Source of the DNA: Brachypodium distachyon
Lineage: Eukaryota > Streptophyta > Magnoliopsida > Poales > Poaceae
Reading direction: 5' to 3'
Assembly (NCBI RefSeq): GCF_000005505.3
Contig: NC_016133.3
Location: 15,686,001-15,750,000 of the forward strand
Length of the DNA stretch: 64,000 bases
This document shows, in pieces, positions 12,312-23,330 of this stretch. Numbering within the stretch: position 1 is the stretch's first letter; every line of letters begins with the position of its first letter. The notes under the pieces are model-generated. The model saw only the letters and a program-made list of their open reading frames with translations. It was not told where the DNA came from and ran no database searches. The translations under genes and the position numbers were made by a program.

Positions 12312-12716
12312 GCAGCGGGCTGCACGAATCGTCTCCATCAACACCTGCTGCTCCCCCACGCACCGAAGAAATCAACAGCCAAGGAACGCGAGCACGACGA
12401 CCACCTGCAACATCCTCCCCTTCTCCAAGTGCTGCTGCCCTCTCCTTTGGTTAAATCCCCACCAAACTCTCTCTCTCTCTCCCCTACTTGTTGTTTGCTG
12501 TTTGTGTGTACAAGAACTGAGAAAGAACATGTTGTTGATCTTTGGAAAGTTAGTTGAGCCTTACACTGTGTTAAACTCTCTCTTTAGCTTCTGGCCCATG
12601 TGTGCACTTAATTATTTTTCTATGTTATAAGACTCGTAACCTTTTTGTTTATATGTCAGTGAAGATCTTTGAGTTGTTCTACTCTAATATTTGTGAATGT
12701 GGCTGTGTGTATACTT

Positions 12717-13532
12717 TGTCGGGGGATGACCCCGGATAGGGTCATGACGACACGCTCTAGCCGAGATGATGAAGGCGAAGCCGGCATAGCCGTGTATGCC
12801 GGCATCGTAAAGCCAAACTAACACTAAGCCGGTATACCGGGTGTATGCCATCATGACTATCTTATCTTATGAGTTTACAGGATAAGGACGAGCCCCTTGA
12901 TCTCGGCCAGAGCCGAGATCCCTCAACGGTCTTATCCTGACCGTGCGGCGCAAAGTAAAGCAGCGCTATCATTACCACGGGAAAAGCAGTCGCCGCTTAC
13001 GTAGCGGTGCTAGGCGATTGCACAAAAGAAGCACCGAAAGAGAATCTCTGACGAGAGCCGGCAGAGGATAGCAGTACTTGTTGCAGGGTGCCAGGGAAAA
13101 TAAAGTTGTCTTGTCCCCTGCGGTGCCACCCGGAGGGAACCAAGCCGCGTGCCCGGCGGGGCCCAAGGAAGGTGGCGTTAGAACTCGGCCCGCATGTCAG
13201 TGTGACATGGGCGGCCTATAAATAGAGCACTACCCCTCCCTGGAGAGGGAGAGAGCACTTAGGCATCTAGGGTTTACCCCTTCTTCTTCTTCTTTCTCAA
13301 GAATACAGCTCGAGGAGCACCATTGTAAGAGATTGCCTGTCTCGGCTAATACTACAAAGCAGGAGTAGGAGTCTTACCTCGGCAAGAGGGCTCCGAACCT
13401 GGGTAAATCATCGGTGTGTGCTTGTGTGTTTGTGCATGTTTCCTTTCACGTCCTCCCTCCTCCGGTTCCTCTTTCGTCCATCGGCCCCAAGTTAAGCCAT
13501 CGTATGGCATCTGCCGTGACACCACCACGGCA
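12717..13532 (+). mobile_element. Solo LTR of a Gypsy-type element
   Basis: 816 bases, TGTCGGGGGA to CCACCACGGCA, with a perfect 5-bp target duplication TACTT at 12712-12716 and 13533-13537. It has a promoter motif CCTATAAATAG near 13215-13225 and a leader ending in a typical LTR tail. Product of recombination between two LTRs of one element. Confidence 0.88.
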
Positions 13533-14002
13533 TACTTGATGATGTCTTTCGTGCAATTTTCTATCCCTATCTAAAAACTTGCTTCTTCCTAGTCTTATAT
13601 GTTTGCTAGTGAAATTACTTTATGTCAATATTGTTCTTTGTCTTTGCTTCTGCCCCTGTCTTTGATGTATGCTTGTCTTAGTGTTTTAGATTCTAAAATA
13701 AATTGAAAATACCAAAAAAATACTGCAGTCATTCTGTACCTTGAATCCCATAATTGTTTCTATCCCTATCTTGGATCATTGCGTGTGTTGTTTCGTGGTA
13801 GATGATCTTGTCTTGCTTTTGAGTGGGAAACCTTCTCTTTGTTTGTTTTAAAGTCCAAAATCATTTCCTGTGATCTAGCTTTAACCGAACATTGTTGTCG
13901 CTGCCTAGTCCCTTTGGAGAACCTCGACAAAAACTACTATTATTTGCATTGATCAATCGGGTATATGAAGGTTGAGCACTCGAAGGGCCATTCCCTCGTC
14001 AG

Positions 14003-14018
14003 TTAGCCCCCGAGTCCC
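14003..14018 (-). promoter_or_regulatory. Polypurine tract of the Tat element
   Basis: The minus strand reads GGGACTCGGGGGCTAA directly before the 3' LTR start, the expected place for plus-strand DNA priming. Similar GACTCGGGGGCT motifs recur inside the element. Confidence 0.7.
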
Positions 14019-14086
14019 TGTTCGAGGCGTAGGCTCGGGAAGGGACTCAAGTGTTTTTATTCCAGTTACTCGACTGTATATCAAGA

Positions 14087-14940
14087 TGTTGGGAATATGC
14101 CCTAGAGGCAATCATGTATGATGTAATTCCCAATGTATTCATAAATATTATTAAGTTGTCCTTGTTTGAACAATCTGATATGTATCATTGAATATGTGAT
14201 TTGATTGTGGAACTATGTATTCATGTTGTTCATACTAAATTGTCCTTAGTCATTGAGGTTGTGCTGGACACATAACCTAGACTAATGTGAAAGTTGGCTG
14301 ATGACTCGGTTCCACTTGTCATGGGCATGGTGATGTCATTCCAGCTTACACGGACTCGGCTAAAGAGTTTAGCGAGTCGGACTGACCCATATTGAGATGC
14401 AACGAGTAGGTCGTCATTTGCATGTCTCAATCAATGTAATCCTTAGACCTGAGGTTATCGCACAATCCGAGTTGTGGATCACCAACTTAGGTTCTGTCAA
14501 ACGTTGTTCCGTAACAGGGCAGTTATAAAGGCAGAGTTCGGGTTGACTGAGAATCAAGCTGTGTGATGTGGATAACCAAGATGGGATTTTGCCCCTCCGA
14601 CTGGAGAGATATTCTCTGGGCCCTCTCGAGTGATATGATTCGGGAAGCATGGCCATGCGCGACTTGGTTAACTGTTAACCGGGTCGATCGACTAAGAGTT
14701 AGTCGGATGAATCATATATCACAGATCGAGAAGAGAGTTGAACTATTAAAGGGATGACGATTAATCGCCTATAGTTCGACAAGGTATATCGTGAGGCAAA
14801 AGGGACTAAGACGTATGTCACATTGGAAGGTACGTATGTCACATTGGAAGGTACGTATGTCACATTCTGACTTGTGGCTCGGAAACCACAGGGCGCTTCT
14901 GCGAATTATACTGATACTGTGTGGGATGGTTGCGTAACGC
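14087..14940. mobile_element. Copia-type LTR-like insertion (right border uncertain)
   Basis: It begins TGTTGGGAATATGCCCTAGA, resembling the LTR start of BARE/Angela-related Copia elements in grasses. No matching target duplication was found downstream. A 21-bp motif (ACGTATGTCACATT core) is tandemly repeated three times at 14811-14877, close to the presumed right end. It lies between the Tat polypurine tract and the antisense coding region. Confidence 0.45.
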
Positions 14941-15783
14941 GCCTGGAATACTCGATCGGTCGAGTCCAGTTAAGCACCAGGGCAAAAACTTTGTTAGCAT
15001 ACATCAGCACTCGAGTCCCCAGGCTCGAGCCTGGATAACTGGCGATATTCGAGTCAAACCTGGTGTGGGCTTTACAGACTCGAAATCCAGTACTGTGGGG
15101 CGATCAACCAACCCGTCCGTTGGGATCTTTTCTTCATGCAAGCGCATGGGTAATCTGGAATCGCCTGAAGGTGCTGATTTCCAGGACCCATGAAAATCCA
15201 TCGGGTCTTATCTTTACGTTATGAACGTGGCTTCGGGTGTGTTTCGCAGTCTGTGCAACCCGGATATTGCTGTCGAGTGCCCACGAGTAGGGTACACTTC
15301 GAGTTCCTGTGCCGTCGGGTGGCAGCCCCGAGTTTTGTAGAGCTTGATATGATGTCTTTGCTGACGTTTTGATTAAAGAAATGGTCTGGGCAGTCGATGG
15401 GACGTACCTTATGCTTTATGCACGGACTGAATTGAGTACTCTGGATGTGGTCAGTTTGATTTGACCATACGACGTGCGCGAGATTTTAGGTGCAATAATA
15501 GCTGTCATGGGTTCCTGAACAGATGGAACGAAAAATGGCTCATTTCTGTTGGGGCCACGCATCATACATGGATGCGAAACGTGTGGCATCGTTCTGAATC
15601 GTGCGGCGGTAATTCCGCTCCTTCCTGTTATCAATCATCTTCTTCTTGCCCCATTTTGCCCCCTTGTCTTCTGCATGCCATTCGCAGCTTCCTTTTGCGC
15701 TCCGCTCCTTTGCTCAAACCTAGCTTCCTCCCCGTCGCTCTCGCTCCCCACTTCGTTCCTCACTTCCATCGCGTGCTTGCTGC
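14941..15783. other. Tat element interior without a recognised gene
   Basis: Plus-strand leader of the antisense coding region, with CTCGAGTCC-like motifs typical of this element. Small ORFs only, none with a recognised domain. Confidence 0.4.
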
Positions 15784-18606
15784 CATGGGCAGGAAGAAAA
15801 TCTCCACTGCCGCTGATGCCAGCGCCGCCGCTAACGGCAAGAAAGCATCTCGCGATGCTCCCCCCGCCTTGGACAAGAAATCCAAGAAGACTGCCGATGC
15901 CGCGCCTGGCGGTGACAAGAATACGGGGAGTGGAAGCGCTCCGGGATCTTGGCGCGCCACTTCTCGATGATGCGGAAGCACGGACTGATTCCAGGAGAAG
16001 ACTCCGGCAAGGTTCGCGTCCCGGGAAATGAGGTAACTCCCCGTCCCAGGCCTGGGGAGCAAGTTATTTTCTACGATTTTGTTATCCGCGGCCTCTCTCT
16101 CCCAGTCCATTTCTTCTTCCATGCGCTGCTGCTGGCGTACGGGCTTCAGATGCATGCAACGCCCAATAGCTATCTGCACATTGCGTGTTTCATCACGCTC
16201 TGTGAGTGCTACTTGGGGGTGAAACCCCACTGGGGTCTGTGGAAGAAACTGTTCATCATCAAGCGGCAGGGTAAAGGTGACTGGATTTACAAGACCAGCG
16301 GTGCCAACATCCAAGTTCGTGGAGATGTTCAGTACTTCTCCCTTCACCAGATCGAGTCGGTGCAACAGTGGAGGAGTCGGTGGTTTTACCTCCAGGACGA
16401 ACCAGTCGACGGTAAGGATTTCCGCCTGCCTGAGTTCTCCGCTACTGCTCAGGTGAGGAAGTTGAAGTCTTGGAACCACGAGCTGACATCCGAAGAAGAT
16501 GCAGAGGCCACTGTTCTGCTGAGGTAGGTGGTCGAGCTTCAGCAGACTCCCGAAAAGGAGGTGAGTGGCCTGCAGCTTATCGCTCTTTTCCTGAAGAGGC
16601 GGATTCAACCGATCCAAGCTCGAGTTCACTCCATGTGGGAGTACTCGGGGCCGTCAGACTCCACTCGAGTCTGTGCACACGAGCCGTCGAATGAGGATCT
16701 TCTGACTCAAGTAAGGGTGGTCACTCGAAAGGAGATCACCTTGGAAGATCTGGAGTCGCCTCTGCCGCCTTACGGACCCGATCGATCGCGCGAAGAGGTG
16801 ACTTTTACTTGCTCACTCGCCATTTATTACTCTGCAATTTCCATGTTAGTCTTTATTGAAAAGTGTTGCTGCAGGGCCCTCAAGAGCTTATGAGCCAGCC
16901 TCCATTGGACGAAGGAGTGCCAGTCGATGACGACGAACTGGTCGACTGCTCCAACTCCGACGCCCTTTACGAGGATGACGTGGATGAAGATGAAGATGAA
17001 GATGACCATCAATCCCGCAAGCTTGGTCAGTCGAGTGAGGCGGAGCAATCGACCGGAGATTCTTATCAGCACGAGGTGCCCGAAGAGCCGATTCCTTCGA
17101 GTGCCACCGCCGCATCCAACGAGCCGAAGCCCCGGTCGCCGTCTCCGTCAGCTCCCCTGACCAAGAAGGCCAAGGTTGCTGTCAAACCGAAGGGACGTCT
17201 TCGCATCTTTGATGTTTTGTCGAGTGGCTCCTCCAGGTACGCTTTGTTAAAAGACCATTCCTTTTGCCTGTTGGGATTTCTTCTTTCCGAGTTGATGAGT
17301 AGCCGAAAACCACAGTGGTGGTGATGCCGCGGCCAAGAACTCTCGCGCCGTTTCTCCAGCCCGGAGTCCTTCGAAACTGAGTGCGTCTTTGGCTTGGTGC
17401 GAGATTCTCCGCCAGCGAGGAACTCGCCAGCAGGGCTTCCCGAGACAGCACCGGCTCCAACTATCACACAGCCATTGACTTCGGCGTCTCAGCTTTGTAT
17501 TAGGTCTTTGGCTCTGGAAAACCATGTAAGTGTTCTCCCGATGGGAGTGCTGAGTGAAATTTGTTTTGCTAAGGGTTTTCACTCATGTTTCTGTCAATTG
17601 CAGCCCTCCGTTGAAAAGTTGGTAGATCTTAGCGACCGCTACCTGATACTATAGGAGGAGAACCAGCAGCTACGCCTGGAGATGGACCAGGCTAAAGAGG
17701 CCGCTGCTCACGCGAATGGTATGAGCTTTAGCCAGATTTAATCCCTGTCCATACTGTGTGCTCGGACTGTTGCCTGTTAACCTTGCCTGTATTTGTAGGT
17801 TTGACTGAACAAGCTAACCGACTACGCGACGTGGCGGTTGGAAATAGTCAAGAATGGCGGTCGAAGTACGAGCGAGTAGTTGCTGATTCCGCCAAGGAAT
17901 TGGCGGCTGCTCGTGCTGAGGTGGACGCAGGTGTCAAGCAGGCCAAACTGGAGGCGCAGGAGAGCTTTGCACTCGAGAGGAAGGAGATTGCCTCTCGAGA
18001 CGACGAGTTGCAGACACGACTTTCGACTGCCGTCGACGCGCTCATCGGTGAGTTTGATCATATCTTAGGATGTTTCCTTTCCCCCTTGAGTACTTCGGCT
18101 GATGTGAATTTTGCGCAGATTCCCTTGGCTCATTATCCTCCCTTCGTGGCAAACACCAAGTCACTGAGTTGAGTGGCGTGGTGGGCTCCGTCGGAGAATT
18201 GTGCGATCATGCGGGTGACATGCTCGTGAAGGTGACTTCCTCTCTGAGGTCACTATTCACGAGCATGTATCCAGACGCCAAGGCGCCGAGCTCACTCGAC
18301 GGCTTGCTGAGCTTCTTCGATGGAGAAGATCCACTCGAAGATTTCACTCGGGCGCAGACGCAGGCAGGTGCTGAGGCTACCTTCATTCTCTCGCTCGCGC
18401 ATGGACTCGACCAGATGCTGCTGCAGAAGGTTGCTGACGGTGCCCCAACGACTCCTGACGGGCAAGTCGTCAAGTTGAAGCGCTTCGTCAAGCGGGGGCG
18501 CAAGCTGGCGAAGAAGTTTACCGTTGTCATCGAGCACTTGAATGCGACGACTGTCCGGACCACGCAGGAGGCTACGGATGAGGTTGGAGCTCATCCTTCG
18601 TCGTGA
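15784..18606 (+). pseudogene. Tat antisense ORF, module 1 (putative gypsy-type 'transposase' family protein)
   Basis: Lies antisense to the retrotransposon's own genes, downstream of integrase. The ATG at 15784 opens a Lys/Ala-rich tail (MGRKKISTAADAS). After a frameshift near 15950 comes the conserved domain of the grass 'putative gypsy type transposon' family (FYDFVIRGLSLPVHFFFHAL, ITLCECYLGVKPHWGLWKKLF, WFYLQDE). A TAG at 16525-16527 interrupts it, but the same frame continues to 16796. Apparent exons follow, bounded by GT..AG: 16875-17236 (acidic run, then Ser/Pro-rich), one near 17330-17528, 17604-17719, 17799-18047 (coiled coil, NRLRDVAVGNSQEWRSKY) and 18119-18606 (helical domain ending at TGA). 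No catalytic residues are known. Function unknown; this copy is broken. Confidence 0.75.
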
Positions 18607-18774
18607 TGTTTGTTCTTGCCCTGCTGTAATAGTTCATAGTATTGAATCCGCCACGACTTCGTTTGAGATGAGCCCGTACTATGCTGCCTGAAATTTATTC
18701 TCTTGATGTGATATGAATGTCTCTTGGTCATCTTTAAAGATATATTTGCTTTTCTGTCTTGTTTGGCGCTGTAG

Positions 18775-19457
18775 AGCGATCCGGCACCTTCCCCCGCCTC
18801 TCTTCTGGACCCGACGATCTTGAGGGACCAACTGAAGGGTCTTGAGCAAAAACTTCGGGTGGTCACGAGGGAGGTGGATGTGCAACAGACGAAAGCCAAA
18901 GCCGCCACTGACCGCGAGGAATTCCTGATGAAGGAGTTGTCGACGATGTGCGAGAAATTGGCGGGTAACAGAATTTCCTTCCTTCGTCTAATCTAATTAT
19001 CACCTTTGCGATTGTGGCTGTTACTGATTCTTATGCTTCAGGTCTTCAACTTGACTCCCAATTGGAGGCCGAGAGGGTGAACTCCTGACTGAGCAGGCTA
19101 AACACTTCGAACAGATCATCCTTTTAGTATGACAGAGACAGGGGCCGAGCTTTGGCATTGATGCAAGACCGTGTTGACCAGATAGGGGGTTTTGCCAACT
19201 CCTGTCGATCGACGTTGGAGCACATATACCAAGCCATGTTTCCTCTGCGTCGACCGCCTGCTGGACTTGAAGCTTTGATGCAAAAAGTTCGTGGCGGCAC
19301 GGGGGTACAAGATTTTGCCCAGAGTGTGATGATTAGGGGCGCTCAACATGCCTTGGCATTTGCCCTTGTGAAGCATCCCAGTTTAGATCTTGATCACATC
19401 CACGAGCTTCATGTGATGCCTGGGGAGACGATTGATATCCGACCCCAGATGGATTGA
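18775..19457 (+). pseudogene. Tat antisense ORF, module 2
   Basis: A coiled-coil exon (18775-18965: ILRDQLKGLEQKLRVVTREV) ends at a GT donor. It is followed by broken sequence with stops near 19085 and 19128. Then comes a helical domain in frame (19134-19457: DRGRALALMQDR, SCRSTLEHIYQAMF, HALAFALVKHPSLDLDH). The helical part clearly resembles the one at 20447-20720 and, more weakly, that of module 1 at 18190-18420. It reads as a duplicated unit of the same coding region. Confidence 0.6.
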
Positions 19458-19569
19458 ACTTTGCAACCGGCTCGATGGATCATCTTTCTTCGTGAAGAGG
19501 CGGAGCAAACGCAGCTTGAGGCGAACCGGGTCGCAAATCAAGTCGCACCGTAGGCACCTAGGGAGAAGA

Positions 19570-20045
19570 TATTGGGTGCGCGATCAGCGCTCCCAATGGG
19601 AGTAGCCCCCGAGTGCGTGTCCAACTGCTTGTAGTTGGGGACGGACTCGAAAGAAAAAATTAAATTTGTTTGTGGCCACTTTAGTGGATCTGTTATATTG
19701 ATGATAAATCGATGTTCATATGCTGTACATCTTGCCCATATTCGCTGCTTGGGTTACCGTCGGGTGCGCGGACAGAGCTTCCGATGGGAGTAGCCCCCGA
19801 GTGCGTGGCCAACTGTGTGGAGTTAGGAACGAACTCGAACAGACCTTGAGTTAGGAAAATTTCGTCGGGTGCGCGGACAGCGCTCCCGATTGGAGTAGCC
19901 CCTGAGTGCGTGGCTAACTGCGTGGAGTTAGGCACGGACTCGAACAGACCTTGAATTAGTAAAGTTTCGTCGGGTGCGCGGACAGCGGTCATGATGGGAG
20001 TAGCCCCTGAATCCATGGTCGACTATTTATAGTCGGGTTTGGACT
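19570..20045 (+). repeat. Tandem array of about 106-bp units inside the Tat element
   Basis: Four copies with the core GGTGCGCGGACAGCG, then GATGGGAGTAGCCCC(C/T)GAGTGCG, then GGAGTTAGG and GGACTCGAA. They begin near 19575, 19758, 19863 and 19968. Spacing between the last three is about 105 bases; the first is separated by extra sequence. Each carries a copy of the polypurine-like motif (AGCCCCCGAGT, inverted). Confidence 0.85.
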
Positions 20046-20095
20046 CATTGATTGACATATCTGGCTAGATCAACTGCATCATTGCTTTTGCCGAG

Positions 20096-20796
20096 ATGAG
20101 TCGCTCTGATGAGATTGTGTACCTTCGCGATCGCATGAGGGACGCTGAACGTCAGCTCTCGGCGCTTCGCGGGGAGGTTGCTGTGTGGAAGTCGAAAGCT
20201 CGTGCCGCTGCCATCCGAGAAGAATTTCTCCTGGGGAGCTTGTTTCAATAAGCTCTGATCTGTGCGGTAAGTATTGTCCGTGGTGGTTGCCCGTTCTGTA
20301 TTGCTTCCCGGCTTGAACAAGCTGTCTTGTGTTTGCAGAAATTATCCCCGAGTCCCATGAGGAAGCTGAGCGTGTTCGTCATCGCCTGAACACGCTTCAA
20401 CGGGCAGGGCCGACGATTCCTTTCTTCTGGTTCGATTCCGATAGGGGGTATGTATTGGCGCTTCTGCAGGATCGGGCCGCCCGGGCCAAAGCTTGTTTGA
20501 GCTCGTGCCGCCAAACTATGACTGACATTCACCGAGCGCTATTTCTGAACACACCGGTTCTTGACAGTCTCTGGGGTTTGGTCCGTTTGTTCACGGATTC
20601 GGCCGTCATCAAGACTTATATACATGAGCAGCTTGTAACTGGCGCCACCGTTGGCCTGGCTTTTGTTCGGCTTCGATATCCCGGCCTGGATCTGGGGGGA
20701 TTGCACATGGTGCCGTTTTTTGAATACGACGAGATTAACTATGACGCCGTCGAGTGGCATGCTCGAGAGCTGGTCAATCTTGTCGAGATGATATAG
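20096..20796 (+). pseudogene. Tat antisense ORF, module 3
   Basis: First a coiled-coil segment (about 20096-20251: MSRSDEIVYLRDRMRDAER, ALRGEVAVWKSKARAAAIRE). Then an intron-like gap ends at a TTTGCAG acceptor (about 20339). Then 20340-20796 encodes a helical domain (DRGYVLALLQDRAARAKACL, MTDIHRALFLNTPVLDSLW, VGLAFVRLRYPGLDL), stop TAG at 20794-20796. Its similarity to module 2 includes the shared DRG..LAL.QDR and LAF......P.LDL patterns. Function unknown. Confidence 0.6.
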
Positions 20797-21395
20797 ATTT
20801 CTACTGCGTCGCTGAGTTTTTTTTTTCTAGGGGGGGGACAGCCCCCGAGTCTTTTCTTGTCATTAGGTGTCGAACATCTCATGTTTCCTCTCCTTTTGTT
20901 CTATCCTACAACCAAAACTTTGTTAGTTAAATTTTTGGAATACGTACCTTTACCCATTGATCCTTCTTGCCGATGTTGAATATCTTGTGTCGTGATGAAG
21001 TGTGACAGACTTGCGCCTGAGTGTCGGACGTTGATGAGGGTGTCGATCCGATGGTTTGGAGTCCTCGCCTGGATGGGGGTAACCATTGTTTATGCAATGC
21101 AGCTGTACAATGCTTATATTGGCAGCTATTCCGCGCAGCCCCCGAGTTCTGATTGACTGTCAGGTGAGTGCCACCCGCAGAGTTTCAACTAGGGCGCTGG
21201 AGTTGCCGCACTCGAGCGATATTATATAGATACATCCCTCGGGTCTTTGGAGAGACGGAGGTGTTTAATGTAGTAATTCAGCTCATGTACGAGGGAAAAA
21301 CTAGTCTTTATTCAATGACGTACTGACGAAAATAATATGACTGAATAGAAACTGAAGACGATGAAAAAATAAACCGAGTCTGTTTGTAGAAAAAG

Positions 21396-22517
21396 CTAAG
21401 CGTAGAAACGCCGTAGCTGTGCGGCGTTCCACGGCGTGCCGAAATCGATGCTGGTGGCTGGATCCTTCAGGATGTAGGCACCGCCTGGAATTACTTTGGA
21501 TATGATGTAGGGCCCCTCCCATGGTGATGCCAATTTGTGATCACTTTTCTATTTCAGCCGAAGGACTAGGTCGCCCTCAACGAATGAGCGATGGCGTAAT
21601 CGACGGTCGTGATAATTGCGGAGACTCTGTTGGTAGATTGCTGACCGAGCGAGGACCGATGTTGCGTGCCTCATATGCTGTGTCGAGTGCATCTTCCATA
21701 CCTTCTATGCAATCTGATCTGGCGTATGCTGTGACCCGAGGTGCATTATACCTTACCTCGGATGGCAGCACTGCTTCTGCTCCGTACACCATAAAGAAAG
21801 GGGTGAACTGTGTGGATTGGGTGTAGTCCGAAGGCTCCAGAGTACCGAGGGGAGTTCTTCGACCCATGCGCCAGCTGCTCTCTGCAAGAGTGTCATCAAC
21901 CTTTTCCGCATGCCTTCGGTGAGCAGACCATTGGCCTTTTTGACTTGGCCATTTGTCTGCGGGTGCGCGACTGCGGCGTAGTTGATTCAGATCCCCATCT
22001 GCTCGCGGAAGTCTTGAAAGTCGGCTGCTTTGAAGTTGCTTCCATTTTCTGTGATGATACTGTGAGGAACACCAAACCGGAAAAAGATAGTTCTGAAGAA
22101 TTGAATAGCTGTTGTGGAAGTGGCACTTGCGATTGGCATGGCTTCGATCCACTTCGAAAATTTGTCACCCGCGACTAGCAGAAAGCGATGTCCTCCATGA
22201 CGCGACTTCCTCAATGGGCCTACCATATCGAGTCACCATTGCGCAAAAGGTCAGGCGATGGGAATTGTCTTGAGTTCGGATGCTGGGGCATGCGGCTTCG
22301 TGGCTAACATCTGACATGCCTCGCATTTGCTGACGATAGCCTGGGCGTCAAGTAGGGCCGTGGGCCAGTAGAACCCAGCTCTGAAGGCTTTGGCGGCGAT
22401 TGTCTTGCTTCCGGCGTGGTGCCCGCACATGCCCTGATGGATATCTAAGAGGATATCATGTCCTTCTTCTGGTGCAATACATCTCTGAAAAATGCCGGAG
22501 ACGCTGCGTTTGTACAA
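21396..22517 (-). pseudogene. Tat integrase, frameshifted
   Basis: 22517-22251 encodes the HHCC zinc-binding domain (HQGMCGHHAGSKTIAAKAF, CEACQMLATKPH). 22226-21987 holds the core (DKFSKWIEAMPIAS, FGVPHSIITENGSNF), in which the usual second catalytic Asp of ITDNG is Glu. The frame shifts near 21985. The region near 21800-21745 continues as FTPFFMVYGAEAVLPSEV in another frame. The C-terminal SPWEGPYIISKVIPGGAY block ends at TAG 21396-21398, with a stop inside just before it (near 21550). Inactive. Confidence 0.85.
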
Positions 22518-23330
22518 CTAGCTGTTGATTACCGTGAAAACTTTCGATCGCCGCATAATCCTTCTAGCTTCAGTTGTATCCTCTGGCAACTCCTGCCGGA
22601 GCATGTATGCGAGTAAAGGCTTCATCCATGTTGGTTCAATTGCCAGGACTTCGACTGCACCAGCTGCTGCTTGCTCATCTGCGGGGCTGTCGGGTGAAAC
22701 TGTTGAGTCGGTTATAAGCTCTGAGTTGGGCGACTTTTTGACTGAAACTGTCGCGCTCTTCTCTTTGATGGATCGTTGATGAATGATCTCCAGAAAAACG
22801 TCAGGCGGAACTGCTGCCCGTGTGGATCCCAGGTTGGCCAAATGATCAGCCTCTGCATTACTGGCTCGGCTGACATGCGCGAGCTCACACCCGTCAAAAT
22901 TACCCTCCAGTGTGTTGTACATATCACGGTAGGCGATCATGGTGTCTGATGTTGCGTCACAGGTCTTCATTGTTTGTTGCACAACCAAATTGGAGTCACC
23001 ATAGATCATTAGACGAGTGGCGCCACATGCTTTTGCCATCCGCAAGCCATGCAACAAGGCTTTATACTCGGCTTCATTGTTGGAGGCGTTGCGGAAGTGC
23101 ATCTGAAAAACATAGCGCATCCTGTCCCCTTTTGGCGAGATCAATATTACTCCTGCCCCCGCACCTTCTACCTGTTTGGATCCATCAAAGTACATGGTCC
23201 AGGCACTAGACAAATCGGGTGGGCTTGGAGTCTTCATCTTGGTCCACTCGGCGATGAAATCTGGCAACACCTGCGACTTGATTGCTTTCCGGCACTCGTA
23301 TGTGATATTCCTGGTCGAAAGCTTCCCCAT
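22518..23330 (-). CDS. Tat second RNase H domain
   Basis: An open frame of 270 codons, part of a former polyprotein. Conserved RNase H acidic residues are visible in WTMYFDGSKQVEGAGAG, NNEAEYKALLHGL, YGDSNLVVQQ and NAEADHLANLG. This extra, archaeal-like RNase H between the RT-linked RNase H and integrase is a known feature of Tat/Ogre elements. It starts out of frame with the upstream RT unit (frameshift near 23335), so it is not translated as part of an intact polyprotein. Confidence 0.85.
   Translation of the reverse strand: MGKLSTRNITYECRKAIKSQVLPDFIAEWTKMKTPSPPDLSSAWTMYFDGSKQVEGAGAGVILISPKGDRMRYVFQMHFRNASNNEAEYKALLHGLRMAKACGATRLMIYGDSNLVVQQTMKTCDATSDTMIAYRDMYNTLEGNFDGCELAHVSRASNAEADHLANLGSTRAAVPPDVFLEIIHQRSIKEKSATVSVKKSPNSELITDSTVSPDSPADEQAAAGAVEVLAIEPTWMKPLLAYMLRQELPEDTTEARRIMRRSKVFTVINS

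Larger units (their letters stand above)
8726..13955. mobile_element. Nested insertion in the Tat LTR, probably an LTR element remnant
   Basis: It starts TGATAAGCATC and ends TTGATCA, so it has TG..CA ends, flanked by ACCGG (8721-8725) and ATCGG (13956-13960), a 5-bp target duplication with one mismatch. No gag or pol was recognised. It carries an LTR-like unit at 10414-12311 and a solo LTR at 12717-13532. Whether both ends come from one original element is inference; no second copy of its own terminal repeat was identified by eye. Confidence 0.65.
8293..14001 (-). repeat. 3' LTR of the Tat element, split by a 5.2 kb insertion
   Basis: Two parts, 8293-8725 and 13961-14001, together about 474 bases, aligning co-linearly with the intact LTR at 27345-27822 (478 bases) at roughly 95 percent identity by eye. 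The parts are separated by the nested element 8726-13955. Ends TGACGAGTGG and CCCTCGTCA are retained. Confidence 0.9.

Noticed and set aside
15760..16629. 289-codon minus-strand ORF in the Tat element
   Set aside because: Same strand as pol, but no Gypsy domain. It is the mirror of the conserved plus-strand antisense ORF, which carries the known domain and the better codon pattern.
19693..20016. 107-codon minus-strand ORF with three protein repeats
   Set aside because: Direct consequence of the 106-bp tandem DNA array; no sign of a gene.
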